DNA from: Bacteroidota bacterium
GTDB taxonomy: Bacteria > Bacteroidota > Bacteroidia > UBA4408
Length of the DNA stretch: 64,000 nucleotides
Direction: 5' to 3'
Assembly: GCA_963169745.1 (NCBI GenBank)
Contig: CAUJCU010000010.1
Coordinates: 1 to 64,000, forward strand
Part shown: positions 57,327-64,000 of the stretch, in pieces
Position numbering within the stretch: the stretch's first letter is position 1
How the letters are laid out: the number at the start of each line of letters is the position of its first letter
Notes under the pieces: generated by a model
Databases searched by the model: none
The model's input: only the letters and a program-made list of their open reading frames with translations
Told to the model about the DNA's origin: nothing
Translations under genes and position numbers: made by a program

Positions 57327-58676
57327 ATGTCAAAACCATTTTACTGGCTTATTATTGCTTTAGTTCTACTCCTTTCAGCTATTACGAGTATGTATTTTGC
57401 TGACCCCTCTTCTTATTTTTCAATTATAACCCGCTGGTTATCTGTGCTTTTATTTATTGTTTATGGGTTTAAGAATCAGAGTCTAACAGCTTGGATTTTT
57501 ATTAGTATGGTGATAGGGGCATTTGTTGGTATTGATTTTCCGGAAGTGGCAGAGAACTCAAAAGTTTTAAGCAGTATTTTTTTGAAGCTCATAAAAACAG
57601 TTATTGCCCCATTATTGTTTGGCACATTGGTGGTGGGCATAGCGGGGCATGCTAATTTGAAGCAGATAGGCCGTATGGGAATAAAATCACTTATTTATTT
57701 TGAGATTGTTACAACAATTGCCTTATTTATAGGCTTAGCAGCCATAAACATTAGTGGAGCAGGACGAGGCATTACATTGCCTTCTAGTATAGAAAAAATG
57801 GATAATGTAGTTCAGAAACAAACTGCCGAAGATATAATCTTGCATATTTTTCCTGAAAACATTGCAAAATCTATTGCTGAGGGGCAAATTTTACAAATTG
57901 TAATTTTCAGTATTTTGTTTGGTATTGCTTTAGCAATGGTTAATGAAGCTAAAAGAGTTCCTATACTTGATTTTGCCGAGAGTTTATCGGAAGTTATGTT
58001 TAAATTTACCAATATAATTATGTATTTTGCTCCTGTTGGTGTAGGCGCTGCTGTAGCATATACCATAGCGCACATGGGTCTTGATGTAATGGCTAACTTG
58101 ATAAAGTTGTTATTAACCCTTTATGCTGCACTTATTGCTTTCATTTTGTTGGTTTTAGTCCCTGTGGGGCTTATTATTAAACTACCATTTAAAGCATTCT
58201 TAAATGCCATAGCCGAACCTGTTTCAATTGCTTTTGCAACCACCAGTTCAGAATCTGCATTACCCAAAGCTATGGAAGCTATGGAAAAAATAGGAGTACC
58301 ACGAAAAATTGTATCTTTTGTAATGCCCACAGGCTATTCTTTTAACTTAGACGGGACAACTTTATACCTGGCATTGGCATCGGTTTTTGTAGCTCAAGCT
58401 GCAGGAATTGAAATGTCATGGGGGGCACAACTTATTATGGTTTTTACTCTAATGTTAACAAGCAAAGGCGTAGCGGGAGTTCCACGTGCATCTCTTGTTA
58501 TTTTGCTAGGCACAGCAGCTTCATTTAACTTACCGGCCGAACCTATTTTTGTTATTCTAGCTATTGATAGTCTTATGGATATGGCCAGAACTTCAGTAAA
58601 TGTGATTGGTAACTGTTTGGCAACTGTTGTAATTGCTAAGTGGGAAAAAGAATTTAACCCACCCGTTACTGACTGA
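57327..58676 (+). CDS. Dicarboxylate/amino acid:cation symporter (DAACS, GltP/DctA family)
   Basis: A sodium- or proton-coupled carrier of glutamate, aspartate or C4-dicarboxylates. The glutamate-transporter fold is shown by SESALPKAMEAMEKIGVP (HP1), MPTGYSFNLDGTTLYLALA (TM7), VPRASLVILLGTAASFNLP (HP2 region) and DMARTSVNVIGNCLATVVIA (TM8, where the Arg and Asn line the site). 449 residues and about eight helices plus hairpins are normal. Close to the beta-propeller gene (18 nt), so possibly co-transcribed. Confidence 0.94.
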   Translation: MSKPFYWLIIALVLLLSAITSMYFADPSSYFSIITRWLSVLLFIVYGFKNQSLTAWIFISMVIGAFVGIDFPEVAENSKVLSSIFLKLIKTVIAPLLFGTLVVGIAGHANLKQIGRMGIKSLIYFEIVTTIALFIGLAAINISGAGRGITLPSSIEKMDNVVQKQTAEDIILHIFPENIAKSIAEGQILQIVIFSILFGIALAMVNEAKRVPILDFAESLSEVMFKFTNIIMYFAPVGVGAAVAYTIAHMGLDVMANLIKLLLTLYAALIAFILLVLVPVGLIIKLPFKAFLNAIAEPVSIAFATTSSESALPKAMEAMEKIGVPRKIVSFVMPTGYSFNLDGTTLYLALASVFVAQAAGIEMSWGAQLIMVFTLMLTSKGVAGVPRASLVILLGTAASFNLPAEPIFVILAIDSLMDMARTSVNVIGNCLATVVIAKWEKEFNPPVTD

Positions 58677-58765
58677 TAGACAAAAGTTTTACATAGCTTC
58701 GTGTAGTATGTATTGCAAATTTGCTTAATTTAATGTTTAATTTTGATGTTAAAACCGATTATAAT

Positions 58766-61700
58766 ATGAAATACAGATTTTTTCTTGTATTTATATGTTG
58801 GACACTCTGTTATTCATTCAGCCAGGCTCAGCCTTTATCTCCTATTACTCCAAAAAATGGGTTGGTGTTTAATAACGACTCTATCTTTTTACGTTGGAAT
58901 AAATTACCCAATGCCTTATATTATGAACTTAAAGTAACTCCTGACAGTACTTTTCAAAACAACATCACTACAATCAATACGGGTTTACAAACATCATATT
59001 GGTTAACTGCTTTGCAAAGCAATACAACATACTACTGGCGTGTAAGTGCTTATAACGGAATAAATACAACCACGGGGCTTATGCGTAGATTTACTAATTT
59101 TAAACCTACAGACATCTTAGGTTGTTCGGTTTGGTTGCGAGCCGATACAGGCTTAGTATTAAATGGAAATAAAGTGCAAACATGGCAAGATGCCAGTTCC
59201 AGTAACCAAAACTTTGTTCAAGTAACCAATACCGCACAGCCCACTCTACAGCAAAATGCTATTGCAGGTAAACCGGCTTTAGCTTTTGACGGAGACGATA
59301 TGTTCCTGATTAACAATTTTCCGTATGGGGCAAATGAAAATACTAGTTTTGTAATTGGTAAAAAATCAAGCTCGACAGCTCCTGTGGGACATTTTATGGG
59401 TGGAAATAATTACGACTTTGATATGCAAACGACCCAATGTGTAGCACAACAATCTGAATTGGTAGGGCAATATGATATTGTTAAATGGTCACTACTAAGT
59501 TTTAAAAGAAAAAGCACAAACTCGCAAGTTTTTGTAAATGGAATTTTGTCTCTGCCGGTAAACTCTCATACACTTTACCCATTAAATCCAGGCATTTTAT
59601 CAATAGGAATACGCAACCCTGCCCTAAACCTGCCTCGCCCTTTAAATGGAAGTATTGCTGAAATTATTATGTATCGATCACCATTATCAGCAATAGATTA
59701 TATGAAGCCACAAAACTATTTAATGGATAAGTTCACAACAGCTTTAAATATAGGTGCTGACACAATTATTAATAATAATTTTTGTCCTATTACACTTGCT
59801 TCTAATGATGTATATGCCAATTATTTGTGGTCAACGGGTGATACTACACCTACTATTACTGTTTCAAAATCAGGAATATATTCCTTACAGGTACAAGATA
59901 TGTTTGGTCGCTTGCAATCAGATACAGTTTGGGTTACCTATCCTTCATTCTTTCAGTTAAACAATACCGAATTGTGCCTAGGAAATCAATTAACTTGGAA
60001 CCCCAATTTAACAGGAACATATTTTTATGAATGGCAAGACGGAAGTACCCTTCCCAGTTATACTATTTCTCAGGCAGGCAGTTTTTATGTAAAAGTAACG
60101 GACATGAATGGTTGTGTTTTTATATCAGATACAGCTCATGTTTATATTGACTATTTTTCGCAAGAGGCTAACCTTGGGAATGATACTGCTTTATGTTCGG
60201 GAAATACCATTCAACTTCAGCAAGGAGCCAATACAGCTCAAAATTACTTATGGTCCAATGGGTCAACAAATGATAGCTTAGTTGTTACAAATGGAGGAGT
60301 CTTTTGGCTAGAAGTGAGCAACATAAACAACTGTATTGCACGTGATACCATATTTATTGCGCTTAATGGAGTAGCTCCAAATGCAAATTTTACGAGCACT
60401 GGATTTTGTTTTGGAAATGAAACGCATTTTACAAATTTATCAAGCGCTGCATCTGGCGATAACATAACAGCCTACGTTTGGAGTTTTGGTGATGCAGATT
60501 CCTCTTTTGTTCTTAACCCTTTGCATGAGTATAACAGCCCCGGAAATTACCTTGTAACTTTAAAGGTATTTGCACAAAGTGGTTGTGTAGGCTTAATACA
60601 AAAAAACATTAAAATTTTTCCACACCCTGATTTGGATTTTAGCATAAAAAATAATTGTGAAAGTAATGCCACCCAGTTTAATCTTAATGCCAATCTTTTT
60701 GGTGGTGCTATTGATGCTGTAAATTGGAATTTTGGAAACATATCAAGTCCAAATAACACTGCAATTGGCGATACCGTTTATCATGAGTATATGCAAGTCG
60801 GAATTTACCCTATTCAATTAATTACGCATACCATTGAGGGCTGTATTGACACTTTAGTCAAACCAATACAAATTAAACCTTCACCTTTGGCTCAGTTTGA
60901 ATTTGAAAAACTTTGTTCAAACGATTCAATTAAGTTTAAAGATATTAGTTATATCCCTTACCCTCAACAAAACATATTAAGGCAATGGGTTTTTAATGAT
61001 AGCATTATGAGTTCAGATTTTGAACCCAAAATGTTTTATAACTCATCCGGTACTTATCCGGTTCAGTTAGTCGTAATGGCTTCCAATGGTTGTCGCGATA
61101 CTTTGAACGAAAATGTTTTTGTATCCAATCAGCCCATTGCTGGATTTAAAACAGATAATTTATGTTATGGCAACCAGTCGCTGCTCATTGATACTTCAAT
61201 TTGCCAGGGATGTAGCATTAATGCCTATAGCTGGAGTATTAATGGATTTTCTTTAAATAACACTGATACGCTTTTTTACATCTTCCCGGATACAGGAATT
61301 TATACAGTAGGCCTTAGGGTACAAAATACAAACCTTTGCCAAAACTATATTGAAAAACAGGTTTATGTTTTTCCTAAGCCTAAATCTTATTTTAAAATCA
61401 GCCCTGAATTTGGAAGTCCACCATTTCAGCCTCAGCTAATAAATTTATCGGAACCCTCCATGTTGAGTTATTTATGGAGTTTACCTGATCATATTCAAAG
61501 CGACTTGTTTCAGCCTTTTGTTTCCATTAATGATACGGGCTCATACAGCATAAGCCTGATTGTTTCAGATACGAATTATTGTACAGATACAGCTTCAGTA
61601 TTTTTTCGAGTTGTTCCAGAAAAGATTGATATCACACTATTAACGCTTGATATTAATAAGCAAAACAGCAGGATCGAAACTGAAATTACCTTCATTAACA

Positions 61701-62203
61701 AGAGCTCGGGTGTTATTAATAATTTTGATATAAGTATAACATCCAACGGAATTAATAATAATATAATTGAACAATGGACTGGAGTAGCTCAACCCGGTAG
61801 TGTTTATCGGTATAAATTAAAGAGTATTATTACCAATGACCAAATTTACCACCCTAGTGATTATTTATGTGTTAAAATTTCAAATCTTAATTTGGGTAAT
61901 GACTCTAATCCGGAAGATAATGAGCTTTGCCAATTAGTAAACAATACAAATTTTCTAATAGCTAATATTTTCCCTAATCCGGTAACACATATTCTGTATC
62001 AAACACTTGTTGTGCCTGATAAAGATAATGCCGTTATGCGTATTTATGATAGCAAAGGCAGCCTTGTCGAAAGCAAAATATACCTTATTGAAAAGGGGGT
62101 AAACCGAGTTATATTTGATTCAGCAACCATTGAGCCGGGAATTTATCAATTATGTTGGGAATATAAGGGTGCTATTTCTCGAAAATCTTTTGTAAAACAA
62201 TAA
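58766..62203 (+). CDS. Giant multidomain adhesin-like protein: FN3-like, LamG-like, Ig/PKD repeats, T9SS tail
   Basis: A 1145-residue exported protein, started at ATG 58766 since the signal peptide MKYRFFLVFICWTLCYSFSQ begins there. Residues about 25-110 are fibronectin-III-like (TPKNGLVFNNDSIFLRWNKL, YYWRVSAYNG), 115-330 a LamG/concanavalin-like domain (GCSVWLRADTGLVLNGNKVQ, INAQ-like tail GSIAEIIMYRSPL). Then Ig-like CNA-type repeats (LGNDTALCSGNTIQL, YLWSNGSTNDSLVV) and several PKD domains (AYVWSFGDADSSFVLNPLHE, GNYLVTLKVFAQSGC). The end is a T9SS type A tail (IANIFPNPVTHILYQ). Such proteins are usually surface adhesins or large matrix components; no active site is seen. Confidence 0.9.
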   Translation: MKYRFFLVFICWTLCYSFSQAQPLSPITPKNGLVFNNDSIFLRWNKLPNALYYELKVTPDSTFQNNITTINTGLQTSYWLTALQSNTTYYWRVSAYNGINTTTGLMRRFTNFKPTDILGCSVWLRADTGLVLNGNKVQTWQDASSSNQNFVQVTNTAQPTLQQNAIAGKPALAFDGDDMFLINNFPYGANENTSFVIGKKSSSTAPVGHFMGGNNYDFDMQTTQCVAQQSELVGQYDIVKWSLLSFKRKSTNSQVFVNGILSLPVNSHTLYPLNPGILSIGIRNPALNLPRPLNGSIAEIIMYRSPLSAIDYMKPQNYLMDKFTTALNIGADTIINNNFCPITLASNDVYANYLWSTGDTTPTITVSKSGIYSLQVQDMFGRLQSDTVWVTYPSFFQLNNTELCLGNQLTWNPNLTGTYFYEWQDGSTLPSYTISQAGSFYVKVTDMNGCVFISDTAHVYIDYFSQEANLGNDTALCSGNTIQLQQGANTAQNYLWSNGSTNDSLVVTNGGVFWLEVSNINNCIARDTIFIALNGVAPNANFTSTGFCFGNETHFTNLSSAASGDNITAYVWSFGDADSSFVLNPLHEYNSPGNYLVTLKVFAQSGCVGLIQKNIKIFPHPDLDFSIKNNCESNATQFNLNANLFGGAIDAVNWNFGNISSPNNTAIGDTVYHEYMQVGIYPIQLITHTIEGCIDTLVKPIQIKPSPLAQFEFEKLCSNDSIKFKDISYIPYPQQNILRQWVFNDSIMSSDFEPKMFYNSSGTYPVQLVVMASNGCRDTLNENVFVSNQPIAGFKTDNLCYGNQSLLIDTSICQGCSINAYSWSINGFSLNNTDTLFYIFPDTGIYTVGLRVQNTNLCQNYIEKQVYVFPKPKSYFKISPEFGSPPFQPQLINLSEPSMLSYLWSLPDHIQSDLFQPFVSINDTGSYSISLIVSDTNYCTDTASVFFRVVPEKIDITLLTLDINKQNSRIETEITFINKSSGVINNFDISITSNGINNNIIEQWTGVAQPGSVYRYKLKSIITNDQIYHPSDYLCVKISNLNLGNDSNPEDNELCQLVNNTNFLIANIFPNPVTHILYQTLVVPDKDNAVMRIYDSKGSLVESKIYLIEKGVNRVIFDSATIEPGIYQLCWEYKGAISRKSFVKQ

Positions 62204-62224
62204 GGCTATTTTTATACTTAATAA

Positions 62225-62962
62225 ATGCTGAGTAACCTAAAACAAAAAATAGCTAAAAAAATGGCTTCCATACTGCCACAGGCTATTTATGAACAGTATA
62301 AAAAGTATTATGATTCGGCTAACCAATACGCACAGGTTTATTACTCTCAAGAAGGTGAAGAAATTATTTTAAGGCGCTACTTTAACTATAAAAACACAGG
62401 CTTTTTTGTAGATGTAGGAGCCTGCCACCCAATTCGATTTTCAAATACATACAAGTTGTATCAATTAGGCTGGAGAGGAATTAATATAGATGCCACCCCT
62501 AAAGCCATGAAAAACTTTTTAAAGTACCGTCCATTTGACATTAACGTAGAAGCAGCAGTATCAGACAAAATAGAAAACCTCACATATTATTGTTTTAATG
62601 AATCGGCACTCAACACTTTTGATACAGCTAAAGCCGAAGAAATAATACAATCAGGTCATTATACGCTGAATTCAAAAGAAAATATTCAAACACAAACATT
62701 GGTTTCACTGCTTGATCGTTTCTTACCCCCTAATCAAGCCATTGATTTTTTTAGTATAGATGTTGAAGGTTTTGATTATAAAGTGCTACAAAGCAATAAC
62801 TGGGACAAATACCGGCCACAGCTTATAATCGTTGAAACAGATTTACCACTCATTCAGGATGTGCTAAAATCTCCAATAGCTTCTTTCCTTAATGAGCATC
62901 ACTATTTTTTGTTTGCAAAAACAGGAAAAAGCGCTTTTTTCTGCAGCAATAATCAAGGCTAA
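62225..62962 (+). CDS. FkbM family methyltransferase
   Basis: A 245-residue FkbM enzyme: YSQEGEEIILRRYF, FFVDVGACHPIRFSNTYKLY (motif I), GWRGINIDATPKAMKNF, and FFSIDVEGFDYKVLQSNNWD near the end. SAM-dependent O-methylation of a sugar is the usual role. It begins 21 nt after the giant protein and is 100 nt from the ABC permease, so it probably belongs with the following export cluster. Confidence 0.9.
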   Translation: MLSNLKQKIAKKMASILPQAIYEQYKKYYDSANQYAQVYYSQEGEEIILRRYFNYKNTGFFVDVGACHPIRFSNTYKLYQLGWRGINIDATPKAMKNFLKYRPFDINVEAAVSDKIENLTYYCFNESALNTFDTAKAEEIIQSGHYTLNSKENIQTQTLVSLLDRFLPPNQAIDFFSIDVEGFDYKVLQSNNWDKYRPQLIIVETDLPLIQDVLKSPIASFLNEHHYFLFAKTGKSAFFCSNNQG

Positions 62963-63062
62963 GTTCTTTCGTTTACTACCTTGTTGTAGCTGTAGATTTT
63001 GTGAAACGTAGTTTTTTTTGTTTCTTGTTGCTTTTAAATGTGAAATTTACTCATAAACTAAA

Positions 63063-63914
63063 GTGGAATCAAAACAAACTTGGACGGAGGTAATAAAGCC
63101 TAATAAAAGAGTTTTCGATTTGCAATTAAAAGAACTTTTTCGCTATAGCGATTTAATCCTATTGTTTGTCAGGAGAGATTTTGTATCAACATATAAACAA
63201 ACTATTCTAGGCCCAATTTGGTTTTTTCTTCAGCCTTTATTTACTACGGCCATTTTTATTGTTATTTTTACATATATTGCTAAGCTCTCAACAGATGCTA
63301 TTCCTCCGGCTTTATTTTACTTATCAGGTATAACCATTTGGACTTTTTTTTCAGAATGCTTGCTAAAAACTTCCAATACTTTTACCATGAATGCAGGTAT
63401 ATTTGGAAAAGTTTATTTTCCCCGACTTGTTACACCAATTTCAATTATCTTCTCTAACTCTATTAAGTTAATTTTACAACTTCTATTGCTGTTGCTTGTT
63501 TTTGTTTACTTTATTGCAAAGCAGGAAGTAAGTTTTTATTTAAGTTTTAATTTATTGCTAATTCCCTATGTTTTGGCTATGGTTGCTTTATTATCATTGG
63601 GTTTAGGGATTATTATTTCGTCACTAACCACAAAATACAGAGATTTAGCTTTTATAATTCAATTTGGCATACAATTGTTGATGTATGCTACTCCGGTAAT
63701 CTATCCTTTAAACATCACCGAAGGAAGATTAAAGCTACTTTTATCATTAAACCCACTAACAGCTTACATAGAAACATTTAGGTTTTCTTTATTCCAAAAA
63801 GCAACCTTTGATTCAAGTATGTTGGTTCACAGCAGTGTTTTTACCTTAGTGGTTCTTTTTCTTGGCATTATTATTTTCAATAAAATTGAAAAGTCATTTA
63901 TGGATACCGTGTAG
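63063..63914 (+). CDS. ABC-2 type polysaccharide exporter permease (Wzm-like), GTG start
   Basis: A 283-residue permease with about six helices: DLILLFVRRDFVSTYKQTIL near the start, GPIWFFLQPLFTTAIFIVIF, and the typical end helix LSLNPLTAYIETFRFSLF. With a Wzt ATPase it exports O-antigen or teichoic-type polymers on a lipid carrier. The initiator is GTG at 63063, four residues before a Trp. It is followed 9 nt after its stop by the ATPase gene. Confidence 0.9.
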   Translation: MESKQTWTEVIKPNKRVFDLQLKELFRYSDLILLFVRRDFVSTYKQTILGPIWFFLQPLFTTAIFIVIFTYIAKLSTDAIPPALFYLSGITIWTFFSECLLKTSNTFTMNAGIFGKVYFPRLVTPISIIFSNSIKLILQLLLLLLVFVYFIAKQEVSFYLSFNLLLIPYVLAMVALLSLGLGIIISSLTTKYRDLAFIIQFGIQLLMYATPVIYPLNITEGRLKLLLSLNPLTAYIETFRFSLFQKATFDSSMLVHSSVFTLVVLFLGIIIFNKIEKSFMDTV

Positions 63915-63922
63915 AAAATGAT

Positions 63923-64000
63923 ATGGATATTTTAGCAATTAAGGTCGAGCATTTATATAAACAATATCGCTTAGGTGTTGTAAGTACCGGAACACTGGTA
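63923..64000 (+). CDS. ABC transporter ATPase of polysaccharide export (Wzt-like), 3' end beyond window
   Basis: Starts ATG at 63923 with MDILAIKVEHLYKQYRLG, the usual N-terminal strand of polysaccharide-export ATPases (xxVExLxKxYRLG), followed by VVSTGTLV. The Walker motifs lie beyond the window. Eight bases separate it from the permease stop, so the two form an operon. Confidence 0.8.
   Translation, partial: MDILAIKVEHLYKQYRLGVVSTGTLV

Noticed and set aside
58715-58724. GCAAATTTGC palindrome before the giant adhesin
   Set aside because: A 10-bp AT-rich palindrome without a second copy or promoter context.

Overview
The window is AT-rich DNA from a member of the Bacteroidota. Five proteins carry type IX secretion (T9SS) C-terminal sorting tails. 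There is a TonB-dependent receptor with a CarboxypepD_reg-like N-terminus, a DUF349-repeat protein, a Nif3 protein with the YqfO-type insertion, an mreBCD-pbp2-rodA cluster, and several promoters of the Bacteroidetes -33/-7 type (TTTG, about 19-20 nt, TAnnTTTG). I cannot fix the order or genus from sequence alone; a free-living, aerobic-type Flavobacteriia/Chitinophagia/Sphingobacteriia-like organism fits best. I saw no rRNA, tRNA, CRISPR array, insertion sequence or prophage.

Layout. 0-9.4 kb: the end of a repeat/coiled-coil protein, then a minus-strand run reading FadL-like porin, secreted esterase, PaaZ, acyl-CoA carboxylase biotin carboxylase, and a GT2 glycosyltransferase fused to a degenerate sugar-phosphotransferase. 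9.4-15.9 kb: purB, a small accessory patch (DUF4256 protein and an orphan lipoprotein), a glycosyltransferase, YqgE and a methyltransferase. 15.9-21.5 kb: a secreted subtilisin-like protease and a TonB-dependent receptor behind a TPP riboswitch, so probably a thiamin-compound importer. 21.5-28.7 kb: a cell-surface glycan patch (two glycosyltransferases, three methyltransferases including FkbM, a Wzx-like flippase, and a 58-codon ORF not annotated by length-limited callers). 28.7-46 kb: housekeeping genes (aroA, M23/LysM peptidase, gcvT-comB, pyrR-pyrB, STAS, Nif3-zinc ribbon, rhomboid-glyA, the catalytic subunit of a B12 mutase with a small membrane protein, a second rhomboid, a sodium symporter). 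46-56 kb: the rod-shape operon, ligA and the DUF349 protein. 56-64 kb: two T9SS-tailed proteins, a DAACS symporter, then FkbM, an ABC-2 permease and the first codons of its ATPase, the start of an O-antigen-type ABC export cluster running off the window.

How the parts relate. The biotin carboxylase and the methylmalonyl-CoA-type mutase, though 37 kb apart, fit a propionyl-CoA to succinyl-CoA route. The FadL-esterase-PaaZ group looks like uptake and breakdown of hydrophobic or aromatic esters. Glycan genes are scattered in small groups among core genes and probably supply surface polysaccharide. The best candidates for something new are the GT2/dead-phosphotransferase fusion, the small Cys-rich ORF with an ATGA overlap, the mutase-coupled membrane protein, and the lipoprotein with a glycine-rich hydrophobic hairpin. 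No clearly new multi-gene system (defence island, phage, secretion machine) is visible.
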